Below the pieces are notes generated by a model. It searched no databases. It saw nothing but the letters and a program-made list of their open reading frames with translations, and was not told the origin of the DNA. From assembly GCF_017526105.1 (NCBI RefSeq), contig NZ_CP071839.1, positions 8,709,900 to 8,773,899 of the forward strand: a DNA stretch of 64,000 bases, written 5' to 3'. The position numbers and the translations under genes were made by a program. This DNA comes from Streptomyces cyanogenus (GTDB lineage: Bacteria > Actinomycetota > Actinomycetes > Streptomycetales > Streptomycetaceae). Shown piece by piece: positions 28,601 through 37,009 of the stretch (position 1 is the stretch's first letter; the number at the start of each line of letters is the position of its first letter).

Positions 28601-31600
28601 CGTCCCGGAGACGTCATCTCCGATACCGCCACCGTTTACGACGACACCACGGCCACCACATGGTCGGCCTCCCAGAAGCCCACCAGGGGCGACGCCACCT
28701 GGACGGGACGCGCCAAGGGTTACGGCAGCGACGAAACCCCCGCCTGGCAGAAGGTATCCAAGACAACGTACGACACCCTCGGCCGCCCCAAGACCGTCAC
28801 CGATACCAACGACCAGACGGTCGCCTCGACCACTTACACGCCTGCGGACACCGGCCCATTGACCACGACAATGGCCGCCGACGCCAAGACATACGCGACC
28901 GAGACACAACTGGACTTCGCGACGGGAGCGGCCCTCAAGGTCACCGACCCGAACAGCAAGGTCACCGAGAGCGAGTACGACAGCCTCGGCCGCATAACCA
29001 AGCTCTGGCTGCCCAACCGACTCAAAGTCCTGAGCAAAACCCCCAACTACGTCTACGCCTATCACGTCACCAGCGCGGACATGCCCTGGGTCTCCACCGC
29101 CACCCTCAGGCACGACGGCTCCGGCTACAACACTACCTACGAGTTCTACGACTCCCTGCTGCGCTCCCGCCAGGTCCAGAGCCCTACCCCCCAGGGCGGC
29201 CGTCTCATCGCTCTTTCGGAGTACGACGCGCGCGGTCTCGCGGTCAGCCAGCACTCCGACATCTGGGACAGCACCTCACTGCCCAGCTCCCAGGCTGTGG
29301 AAGCCTCCGGTGGCCAGGCTCCGATCCAGATGGACAGCACCTACGACGGAGCCGGGAGGCCGACGAAGGCGGTGACCAAGGTCCACGGCGTCACTCGCTG
29401 GACCACCGAAACCACCTACACCGGCGACACCGTCACCACCACCGCACCGGCCGGCGGCCAGGCAACCGCCGTGGTCACTAACGCACTCGGCCAGATGACC
29501 CAGCGCCGCGAATACGCCGGCCCCACACCGACCGGCACCAACTTCACCACCACCGACTACACCTACACCTCCGCCGGTCAGCAGAAGACGGTCACCGGCC
29601 CCGACCAGAGCATGTGGTCCTACACCTACGACCTCTTCGGCCGACAGATCATGGCCACCGACCCCGACAAGGGCACAACCGCAACGGCGTACAACGACCT
29701 CGACCAGATCGTCAGCACCACCCCTAATACCGACGCGTCGAAGAAGCTGCTGTACGAGTACGACGTGCTCGGCCGTAAGACGGGCATGTGGCAGGCCGAC
29801 AAGTCCGACGCCAACAGGCTCGCCGCTTGGGAGTTCGACCAGCTCGCCAAGGGCCAGATGGACACTGCCACCCGCTACGACGGCGGCGCGACGACGGCCG
29901 GCAAGGCCTACACGGAAAAGGTCACCGCCTACGACGCCATGTACCACGTCACCGGCAGCGACCTACTCCTGCCCGCCACCGAGCCCCTGGTCAAGGACGG
30001 CTACGTGGCCAACAAACTGTCCTTCACCACGGGCTACAACCTGAACGGCTCAGTCAGCCAGTACTCCTCCCCGGCTATCGGCGGCCTGCCCTCCGAAGCG
30101 GTCTCCTACAAATTCAACGCTTTGGGCCAGCAGGTCTACGCAGGCGGCACCTCCGGCTACCAGCAGGCCGCCGCCTTCTCCCCGCAGGGAGACCTGCAGC
30201 AGCTCACCTTGGGCAAGGACGGCACCTCCTCAGCGAAGAAGGCCTACCTCAACCTCGAATACGAAGAAGGCACCCGCCGCCTCACCCGCTCCTACGTCAC
30301 CGACGACGTCCACGGCTACATGGCCCAGGAACTGAAGTTCACCCAGGACGACGCCGGGAACGTCACCTCCATCTTCGACGCCACCACCCAGGGCGGCACA
30401 ACCAAGGCCGACTACCAGTGCTTCGCCTACGACGGCAACCGCCGCATGACCGAAGCCTGGACCCCTAAGACCGCGGACTGCGCCGCATCCAGCCGCACGA
30501 CCGCCAATCTGGACGGCGCAGCCCCTTACTGGACGTCGTACACCTACACCACGGCCGGTCAGCGCAGGACCGAGACCCAGCACACCATCACAGGTGACAA
30601 GTCCACGACCTACACCTACAACGACACCACCAAGGACAACAAGCCACATACTCTCGACAACATCGCAGGCACCCGCACCGGCACCTATACCTACGACAGC
30701 AGCGGCAACACCATCTCCCGCCCCGGCCCCACGGCCCAGCAAACGCTGATCTGGAACACCGAAGGCGACCTGACCAAGCTCACCGAAAACACGAAGGAGA
30801 CCAACTACCTCTACGACGCCAACGGCGAGCTACTGATCCGCCGCGCTAAGGGAGACGGCGAAACAGTCCTCTACCTGGGCGCCGGCACAGAACTCCACCT
30901 CACCGTCAAGGGCACCACGAAGACCGTCTCCGGCACCCGCTACTACACAGCGAACGGCCAGACCATCGCCGTCCGCACGGCCGCCTCGGGCGTCTCTGGC
31001 ACCAAGCTCAGCTTCCTGGCCGCCGACCACCATGGCACCTCCAGCATCACCCTCGACTCCACCACCTACGCCATCACCAAGCGCTACACCACCCCCTTCG
31101 GCGCCCCCCGCGGAACCAAGCCCACGTCATGGCCCGACGACAAGGCCTTCCTCGGTAAACCCACCGACGACTCAACCGGCCTGACCCACGTCGACGCTCG
31201 CGAATACGACCCCATCACGGCCCAGTTCATCAGCGTCGACCCAATCCTCGCGACAGACCAGCACCAGTCCCTGAACGGGTACAGCTACGCCGGAAACTCG
31301 CCAATCACCCAGTCGGACCCGACCGGTATGTGCTTCGCTGACGCATGCGGAGTGGGGGTACCCAAGGGCCGCGTGATTTTCGATGATGACAAGCCCGGTG
31401 AAACCATCACGGACGGTCCGATCGACCCGGGCAATCCCAGCGCAGGAAGCTGCCACAACGGAAGTTGCGGCAAGATTCACTACAATGCGACGGGCACCTC
31501 GCATACCGGCAGTTCAGGCAATACCGCAAGCCGTGCAGTTAAAGGCCCTGGCGACGAAAGCGTCGCCCAAGTGGCCCTTGGTTGGGGCCATGCAATTGCC

Positions 31601-32251
31601 CAGGTTGGCGAGTGGGGCATGAAAGCCGGATACCCGCTCTGCTGGTTCGGAGCGGAGGATTGCGAAGTAGCCGATTCCTACGATGAATGGGCCGCATCGC
31701 AGGGAGCCGATCCGGCTAGCTCTACTTACCAGCAGGGTACGTCTGACATCTACAACAACCTTCTCGCTGCCATAGGTGCCAGAGGCGGTGCGGCGAGCGA
31801 AGGCTTGGTGGCTGAGGGTGCAGGCGCTTGGAGTCCGGGGCGCAGTACCATCCTTGGCGGCACGTACTACACTCCTGAAACAGGCCTCAAAGGTCTAATT
31901 AACCCGAAAGGCGGGGAAACTAATTGTCGAGCATGCGTGGTCTCTTTGGATCTTATGCTCGCCGACGGTACTCGCTCTAATGCCCTGCCCAGGCTCCCGC
32001 GTGGCGACGTGGATGTGATCGAAAACCTGTACGGTCGCAAGTTTCGAAATAGGAGCTTCTCGAATATCGTAGCCGATATGCAGAAAGCTGGAAATGGCGC
32101 CAGAGGGATCGTTCATGGCCTGGACCCGGATGGGGGTCACGTTTTCAATGTGATTAATATCCGTGGGCGCGTCACCTTCCTTGATGGTCAGAGCGGCAGT
32201 GCCGGCCATGCTGCAGGCTGGGACTCCTACAAGTTCATGAGGACAAACTGA
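25658..32251 (+). CDS. RHS polymorphic toxin with papain-like C-terminal toxin
   Basis: A 2197-residue protein. The N-terminus is a twin-Arg-free, basic then hydrophobic export signal (LRRIAATTGLVLLPGLLTPV). RHS/YD repeats fill the bulk (YDTLGRPKT, YDSLGRITKL, YDVLGRKTGM, YDANGELLIR). The RHS-associated core ends with YDPITAQFISVDPIL and NGYSYAGNSPITQSDPTG at about 1850-1890. After this conserved boundary the tip differs: a linker, then a papain-fold toxin with NCRACV (Cys2090), GHVFNVI (His2161) and FLDGQSG (Asp2176), matching the Tox-PL/Papain-fold toxin 1 catalytic triad. Such toxins act as proteases or deamidases. The final 900 bp have lower GC and unlike codon use, as expected for an exchangeable toxin tip. 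The stop overlaps the immunity gene start. Confidence 0.9.
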   Translation: MNPFGIPRPVAGRGSGPRHPWLRRIAATTGLVLLPGLLTPVAFAADVDPLGRPHLKPPHATKVSPFTAKVNKKAAAEVKKAAAADETAAARARHDQQRKVTWPNAGKASLTVPAKGTAKAAPGSLPITATRPGKGKRASSITVEVLDQKAVAKLGIKGVVLKLTGSQTGGTARLGIDYSAFASAYGGDWASRLQIVRLTDCALKNLAAAKCHQRDVLDAVNDRENDSITAPVALASGGRPMLLALAAGTTSGTGSYKATPLSASSTWEAGGSSGSFTWSYPLRVPPAAAGPQPDLSISYDSGAVDGQTANSNNQGSQIGTGFDLTSSYIERRYGSCDDDGQDGKYDLCWKYDNASLVLNGKATELVKDDETGRWRLKDDDASTVTHSTGADNGDEGSTGIDGQGEHWTVVTGDGTKYVFGLNKLDGAGTDDRTNSVWTVPVFGDDPVEPGFTAGDTFAERAKKQAWRWNLDYVEDTHGNASSYWYTAEHNNYDKLGDDNTGTDYVRGGYLKEIRYGQRADKLFSASPAASDKVVFTYDERCLASGTGCDSLTKDTRDNWPDVPFDSVCKDGDKCTGNLGPSFFTRKRLTTITTYAWNAKATTPAFEPVDVWSLKHLYLDPGDTGDSTDQSLWLDEIKHTGKRGTDLSLDPVKFDHVMLPNRVDGQADNILPLNKPRLKTVTSETGAQTIVTYREADCSAAGTKPKLDENTKRCYPVYWSPNGEKDPKLDWFQKYPVSSVSTTDPHGGSEAVQHSYQYTGGGAWHYDEDPMTPAKERTWSIWRGYQQVTHLTGISGRTQSKETTVYLRGMNGDRVLGSDGKTSAADKRKTVTVSGIKAGQITDAEQYAGFTRESVTYNGDAEVGGTINDPWSKRTATQHKSYADTEAYYVRTAATHTRTNITSKLTPYDRVNTVKTTYDDYGMASTVENQGDDAVDDDEKCTRTWYARNDDKGINSLVSRTRMVAATCATADSALDLPGDSARPGDVISDTATVYDDTTATTWSASQKPTRGDATWTGRAKGYGSDETPAWQKVSKTTYDTLGRPKTVTDTNDQTVASTTYTPADTGPLTTTMAADAKTYATETQLDFATGAALKVTDPNSKVTESEYDSLGRITKLWLPNRLKVLSKTPNYVYAYHVTSADMPWVSTATLRHDGSGYNTTYEFYDSLLRSRQVQSPTPQGGRLIALSEYDARGLAVSQHSDIWDSTSLPSSQAVEASGGQAPIQMDSTYDGAGRPTKAVTKVHGVTRWTTETTYTGDTVTTTAPAGGQATAVVTNALGQMTQRREYAGPTPTGTNFTTTDYTYTSAGQQKTVTGPDQSMWSYTYDLFGRQIMATDPDKGTTATAYNDLDQIVSTTPNTDASKKLLYEYDVLGRKTGMWQADKSDANRLAAWEFDQLAKGQMDTATRYDGGATTAGKAYTEKVTAYDAMYHVTGSDLLLPATEPLVKDGYVANKLSFTTGYNLNGSVSQYSSPAIGGLPSEAVSYKFNALGQQVYAGGTSGYQQAAAFSPQGDLQQLTLGKDGTSSAKKAYLNLEYEEGTRRLTRSYVTDDVHGYMAQELKFTQDDAGNVTSIFDATTQGGTTKADYQCFAYDGNRRMTEAWTPKTADCAASSRTTANLDGAAPYWTSYTYTTAGQRRTETQHTITGDKSTTYTYNDTTKDNKPHTLDNIAGTRTGTYTYDSSGNTISRPGPTAQQTLIWNTEGDLTKLTENTKETNYLYDANGELLIRRAKGDGETVLYLGAGTELHLTVKGTTKTVSGTRYYTANGQTIAVRTAASGVSGTKLSFLAADHHGTSSITLDSTTYAITKRYTTPFGAPRGTKPTSWPDDKAFLGKPTDDSTGLTHVDAREYDPITAQFISVDPILATDQHQSLNGYSYAGNSPITQSDPTGMCFADACGVGVPKGRVIFDDDKPGETITDGPIDPGNPSAGSCHNGSCGKIHYNATGTSHTGSSGNTASRAVKGPGDESVAQVALGWGHAIAQVGEWGMKAGYPLCWFGAEDCEVADSYDEWAASQGADPASSTYQQGTSDIYNNLLAAIGARGGAASEGLVAEGAGAWSPGRSTILGGTYYTPETGLKGLINPKGGETNCRACVVSLDLMLADGTRSNALPRLPRGDVDVIENLYGRKFRNRSFSNIVADMQKAGNGARGIVHGLDPDGGHVFNVINIRGRVTFLDGQSGSAGHAAGWDSYKFMRTN

Positions 32252-32517
32252 TGATTTCGGAAAAAGAGGCTCGCGAGATTGCGAACTCCTTCCTGCAGGC
32301 TAGTCGGGACGTCGCCGAGCCGGAGCTGGCGATCGACTGGGGGCGAGTTCGAGTGAAGGAGGGCTATCTCATTGCCCCTTATAATTCAGTCCAATTTCTG
32401 GAGACTCGTGACTCTAGTATCCAGCTTCTGGACTGCTGGCCGATTCTGGTGGACATGAGTACCGGACAGGCAAGATTCGGCCTCCTGGAAGAGCGGGAGT
32501 TCTGGAGGAACCGCTAA
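32251..32517 (+). CDS. immunity protein, Imm35/YrhB-like
   Basis: An 88-residue protein. ATG 32251 overlaps the RHS stop (TGATG), so translation is coupled. KEAREIANSFL at the start, YNSVQFLETRD in the middle and PILVDMSTGQARF near the end fit the YrhB domain (Imm35), known as immunity to papain-like toxins. Adjacent position and lower GC match the toxin tip. It should bind and inactivate the toxin in the cytoplasm. Function inferred from family and position. Confidence 0.8.
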   Translation: MISEKEAREIANSFLQASRDVAEPELAIDWGRVRVKEGYLIAPYNSVQFLETRDSSIQLLDCWPILVDMSTGQARFGLLEEREFWRNR

Positions 32518-32635
32518 GGAGATCGCATCGACGGAGCTGTCCTGACGTAGTAGGGCGGTGGCGTTCTCGCCACGATCAAGCGGCCCACGACGCTCAGTGC
32601 CCTGTTGAGCCCGGTAGCTCACAGACATGCGTTAC

Positions 32636-32663
32636 GGCTGGTTCCCGCACGTGGGAACCAGCC
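32636..32663 (+). terminator. hairpin terminator
   Basis: Arms GGCTGGTTCCC (32636-32646) and GGGAACCAGCC (32653-32663), 6-nt loop, about 120 nt after the immunity gene. Confidence 0.7.
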
Positions 32664-32699
32664 CTCCGGCGTGAGTTCGGGAGCACTCAGCGAACGAGC

Positions 32700-32844
32700 A
32701 GGCCCCCTGAAGTGCGTCTACATGGCCATCATGTCGCTCGATCCCACCGGCAAGGGCCAGGCCCGCTGGACCATGCGCTGGAAGAGCGCGCTGAACGCCT
32801 TCGACATCACCTTCGACGGCCGACTTTCAGCAGCCCGCCAGTAA
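32700..32844 (+). mobile_element. IS256-family transposase C-terminal fragment
   Basis: The frame ending at TAA 32844 reads YMAIMSLDPTGKGQARW then MRWKSALNAFDITFDGRL, the conserved C-terminal tail of IS256-type (mutator) transposases of actinobacteria. The catalytic DDE part is absent, so this is a remnant. No terminal inverted repeat was identified. Confidence 0.7.
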
Positions 32845-32858
32845 CCCAACCACCCTGA

Positions 32859-33060
32859 TCACACCGTTCGTTTACAGACCCACTGCTGGTACTGGCTCTG
32901 GCCGTCACCACGGTGTTCGGTCTGCTCGCCGCCGGACTGGCAGGCCTTCTGGCTCGGCATACCGGCGCAAGCTGTGGCTCCGCTCTGCGGGCCGGGGAGA
33001 CCTTTGCCGACACGACCACGCTTGCCCTTGCCGTTCTCTCTCTGCTGCAGGCCTGCTGTG
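32859..33060 (+). pseudogene. truncated small membrane protein
   Basis: A frame with no ATG/GTG start reads DPLLVLALAVTTVFGLLAAG, then LAGLLARHTGAS and TFADTTTLALAVLSLLQACC. Two hydrophobic stretches flank a loop containing RHTGAS. It starts right after the IS256 remnant and its tail past 33053 is not coding-like. Probably the surviving part of a small membrane protein gene cut by the IS. Confidence 0.4.
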
Positions 33061-34262
33061 AAGAGCGCGCTGTGGTGCCTGCACATACGACAGCGCAGCA
33101 GCCGACGAACTGTCTCGCGTCGGACGAGCGACGTCCATGCCGACTCGCTGAACGGCTTGGCCGGGAGTGTGCGCAGCCGGAGAACGTTGTCCTGTTGCCC
33201 GCGGCCGCCATCGGCATGCCGTCTCATTCGAGTGAGGGCGTAATTCAGGATGACCTGCTGCGACCCGAGGACCGACCACCAGCAGGAATTCAATATTAAA
33301 TTGCAATTGTGAATTCAGGGGTTGGACGCTGTCCAGTAGCGGTCCGGGGTGCTGATGAAGCACGGGACCGAAGGAATGTCCCCGCCAGGATGACCTGTGT
33401 GTGTCGAGCGGGGGCGCGTTGCTTGCGCCCAATGGCCGGCCACCCGGCTGCTCGGATTCCTCAGTCGGCTGGTGAGTAGGCAGAAGAGTGCCGTTTCTTT
33501 GAGATCCGATCGGTGAGGGCCTACGTGTCTGGCAGCGCGCGGAGCGCCAGAGGATGAAGAGTCGGCGCCAACTGCCGGTCGCTGGTCCGCCCTGGCCGTA
33601 CCTGCTGCCCTGGCGAGGGCTGCCCGCGGCCGTTGTTCCTGGTCCGTGTCCGGCATCCTCTTGCTGCGAGGGGCGCCAGGAGCCGGCCAGAGCCCGATGC
33701 CCGGCGGGAGTCCCTCCGGCAGGCTCCCACCAGGCGTGGCCTGCTGTTGGCCGCAGCCGTGGCGTCTGACTGAGAAGGACCTGTAGGCATGCTTTGAGTA
33801 CCAGCCGCTCAGCCGTGAATCAGGCGTGCGTTGCGGCGTCTGAGGGCATGATTCTTTTGCGCTGTCTCGTCTTCCCGCGCAGTACTGGCGCCAATCGCGC
33901 GGGAAAGGCAACCTGGGACCAGCCCCATCAGTTGCGGCCAACTGTGCCTCAAACCCGTAGTGTTGGACTCAGTGATCCAGCTGAACAACCGGAGATGACC
34001 ACAGCGTTTGAGCAGGTCAGAGCTATCCGTTCTTCAGATCTGTCTCGCACTGTCTCGCTGGCTTCCGGTTCTTCGGGCTCCTCGCCCATGCTGAGGAACC
34101 GAAGCGAGTCGCGTATGGTTCGCTTCAGGCACGGTTAGCGGCAACCGAATTGGGGCCTTCCTGTGCCTGGCTCTTCGTCATTCTTCATCTGTTGGTCCAG
34201 ACGGGGTGACGGAAGCATCGCGTGGGTGCTGGTTGCAGCCTCACCTGCGCCTCTGTGTGTGT
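33061..34262. other. gene-poor stretch, no gene recognised
   Basis: About 1.2 kb of overlapping, motif-free frames on both strands. It includes a short AT-rich patch at 33286-33320 with GAATTC at both ends. Confidence 0.4.
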
Positions 34263-34289
34263 GGCGGGGCCCAGCTGCTGGGCCCCGCC
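34263..34289. terminator. strong 12-bp-stem hairpin
   Basis: Arms GGCGGGGCCCAG (34263-34274) and CTGGGCCCCGCC (34278-34289), 3-nt loop CTG. No identified gene ends at it, suggesting a lost gene or a small RNA upstream. Confidence 0.6.
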
Positions 34290-34727
34290 CATGCGCCGAA
34301 AGCGGAGACTGGCCGGCTCGTCGGGATGGCGCGGGCGCCTGCAGTGTCGGGTCCGGCATCTCAGGAGCAACGCGAACAGTCCAGCCCCAGATCTGTCTCA
34401 GGACGTGAGCATGAACTCTCAACGGTCCCGTCAGGGACGCACTCTGGGTGTCTTTGCCGCCTGGCCCGGCTGTTGCGCGGGCAGCCTTGCATCAGCCGCC
34501 ACTTGCGAGGGAAGTGCTGTGCAGCTGACATGGGGAATGCTTGCAGTAGCCCATGGGTACGCGGAGTTGCCTGACCACGCGAGTCGTTGATGAGAATCCT
34601 TGAGAACTCACCAGTCCCGCTCTTCGCCCAACGCAGGTCCTCACCCGACAGGGCTTCTGGCGGGGCTACATGCAAATGCTCGAGCGCACTCTGGCGGCTG
34701 TAGCACTGGTCCCTGACACTGCCGAGT

Positions 34728-35252
34728 GTGGCTGACAATACGTTTTGGATTGCCGCGCTCACCGGCGGAACTGCTGTTCTGGCCAGCTGGGTGACCAGCC
34801 GAGGCAACACCAGAGCAGCCCGCATCCAGGCCGACGCGGCGGCATCGTCGCAGCGCATGCAGCGGCTGCACGAGGCTCGTCGGTCCGCCTACCTGGCCCT
34901 CATCCAACAGGGCCAGCGGATGGCTGAGCTGTACTGGAAGGTGTCCGAAGTCCACCGCTTCAGCGACCCTGAAAGCCGGTCGGTGACGCTCAAGGATTTC
35001 CGCGACCGTATCCGGGACACCTACGGCGACTTGAGGCGGGCTGTGCGAGTCATCGAACTGGAGGGGCCGGACGAGGCGGCTGCTGCAGCGTACGCGGTGA
35101 AGCAGGCGACAACTGATCCGTATCAGGCCCTCAACTCCGTCATTGCCGGAGACGCAGGCGCAGAGGCCCGCTTCGACGCCTGCTACAGCCCTTACTGGGC
35201 GGCACTCAGCCGCTTCGTCGACGCGGCGAAGAGTGCCCTCCACGACACGTAG
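34728..35252 (+). CDS. membrane-anchored coiled-coil protein
   Basis: A 174-residue protein. The N-terminus carries one hydrophobic segment (FWIAALTGGTAVLASWV) followed by a long helical charged region (RAARIQADAAASSQRMQRLH, EARRSAYLALIQQG). This layout is common for small membrane-anchored Streptomyces proteins; the function is not known. It starts at GTG 34728. It stands alone. Confidence 0.7.
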   Translation: MADNTFWIAALTGGTAVLASWVTSRGNTRAARIQADAAASSQRMQRLHEARRSAYLALIQQGQRMAELYWKVSEVHRFSDPESRSVTLKDFRDRIRDTYGDLRRAVRVIELEGPDEAAAAAYAVKQATTDPYQALNSVIAGDAGAEARFDACYSPYWAALSRFVDAAKSALHDT

Positions 35253-36950
35253 GCACCACGGTCTCCGCGGGCTGGGGATGGGAAATCGGGCTGAGCGGGC
35301 CCTGCTGGGATCTGAGGCAGGATTCCAAGGCGCGCCGGCATCGTCCTGCGCGCGCGGCTCTTCGAGCCGTCTGATCAGTTCCTCCGGGCAGGCTTCACCC
35401 CCATGCCGCTCGCACGAGCTGCCACTCCGCAATTCGCGGCACCTGCACGCCGGTCTCGCCAGTAGGCCCGTGCAGTGCCCAGGCCGCCGCCGGTGCAACG
35501 GGGGAACGGAGCGATTGCCGGAGCGTCGGCGCGCGGTGATTCCTGCGCGCGGTCAGCGGCATCTGGCGAGATTCTCAGCACAGACGGGCTCCTTGTCCTC
35601 CTGGCGCCGTGCCATGCACGAGCGCGATGCAGGATAGCAAATTTGCAACCGTGATTAGAGTGCACTTATCATGCAAGGTTAAAATGGACAGAAATTCATC
35701 TTTGGCGCGATTCATTTTTGAGACTGAGGCAATCGGGAGCCACCCCTCCCGAGGCTCGGCGCGCACCCAGCAAGCGGTCGCCAAAGGTATCCCTCTGTCA
35801 TGGCGTATAAACCGCGAAGAAAACATCTCACACGGCTCTATTTTCCTGGCAGCGTGGGACGGACCCAGCGGTGCACGGTTACCGGACGGACTCCAGCATC
35901 GGCGAACAGGAAGAGGCGTCGATTGCGACGCCGTGAGGCGTCCCGGGCCTGCGCTTCGTCGAATCGTTGCCAGGAGATCCGCCATCTTGTACGGACCTTC
36001 GCCCACCGTGGTGCTCCGGCAGGCGGGTCGCATTCGAAAAAGGAGAGAAGGCAGTTGGAGGAGGGAACCGGCAGCAGGTCGACGCGGGCGTCGCGGGCAC
36101 CTTGCTCGGTGTCCGCGACGCCCCCGCTCCGCCTTGCCTTCGGCAGCGTCGGCATAGGGCATGCCCCACGTCACATGGCTGGAGCGGTCCTCCTCCTGCG
36201 CACCACCGTCACCGCGGCGGTGGACGGCGTGGCGCCTCCCACGAAGGGGGGCGTGGGCTGGCCGTGGCCGTTCGACCAGTGCCGTGCCCGCCGTCGTCGC
36301 GAGGTGAGCAGCCCCCATGCAGACGCTGTCCGTGCCGCTGCGTGCCGCTGCGTGCCGCTTCGGTGAGCTGGGCGATGACCACGCAGCCGTACGGTCCACC
36401 GCCCTTGACGCGGCGACCTTCTCCGGCATGGCGGTCGGCGTCGACGCCCTCGACGAGAAGACCCCGGCGCCGGTGGAGGTGCCGGGCAGACGGAGAGGCG
36501 AGTTCGAGGAGCTACGGCAGCGGGTCAGGCGGTGCTGCCGGCCGTCGTGGCCACCGGCTCAACCAGGGCATCTGGCCAGCAGACGAGGACGGGGGCACGG
36601 GCGAGGCTGGCGCGGCGCGCGACCGACCCGCCCGCCCCCGGGGGGAACCGACCACGCTGCACGTGTACGGTGTCGCAGCACCGGCGCACCCTTGACTGTC
36701 GTCCATACTGCTGCAGGCCAGGCCACGACCGGTGGCCCCGGGCCCCCGAGGAGCGGCGGCGGAGGAGGTCGCAGCCGGGCACGCAGAACACAGCGTCGAG
36801 CCCCAGCCCCTCGTACGAGGTGCCGTCGGTGGCGAGCGGCCGACGGGCGCCGGCCCGCACGGCGGGCATCCCGCTCCTCCTGAACAGGCCCACGCCGTGG
36901 CGCAGCAGCGGACTTTTGTCGCCGGCCCCCTGCCCAGCTGCACATCGCAG
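35253..36950. other. gene-poor stretch, no gene recognised
   Basis: About 1.7 kb. It contains an AT-rich patch (about 35628-35740) unlike the rest of the window, and an exact 10-bp triplication at 36331-36360 (unit CGTGCCGCTG, last base differs). Open frames overlap on both strands and show no motif; I support none. Confidence 0.4.
36331..36360. repeat. 10-bp unit repeated three times
   Basis: CGTGCCGCTG at 36331-36340 and 36341-36350, then CGTGCCGCTT at 36351-36360. Confidence 0.8.
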
Positions 36951-36994
36951 AAGGGGCGGGTGCGAGGTCAACGAACACCTCGCACCCGCCCCTT
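36951..36994. terminator. 18-bp perfect-stem hairpin terminator
   Basis: Arms 36951-36968 (AAGGGGCGGGTGCGAGGT) and 36977-36994, 8-nt loop, all 18 pairs matched. It follows the HTH regulator on the minus strand; read on that strand the hairpin ends in a short TT. Confidence 0.85.
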
Positions 36995-37009
36995 CGAGAA
37001 GCAGGCCGG

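Noticed and set aside
33794..34138. 114-codon plus-strand frame
   Set aside because: Composition is not coding-like and there is no start signal.
36317..36883. Plus-strand frame beginning MQTLSVPLRAAACRF
   Set aside because: No ribosome-binding site or family motif; several frames overlap here with similar quality.
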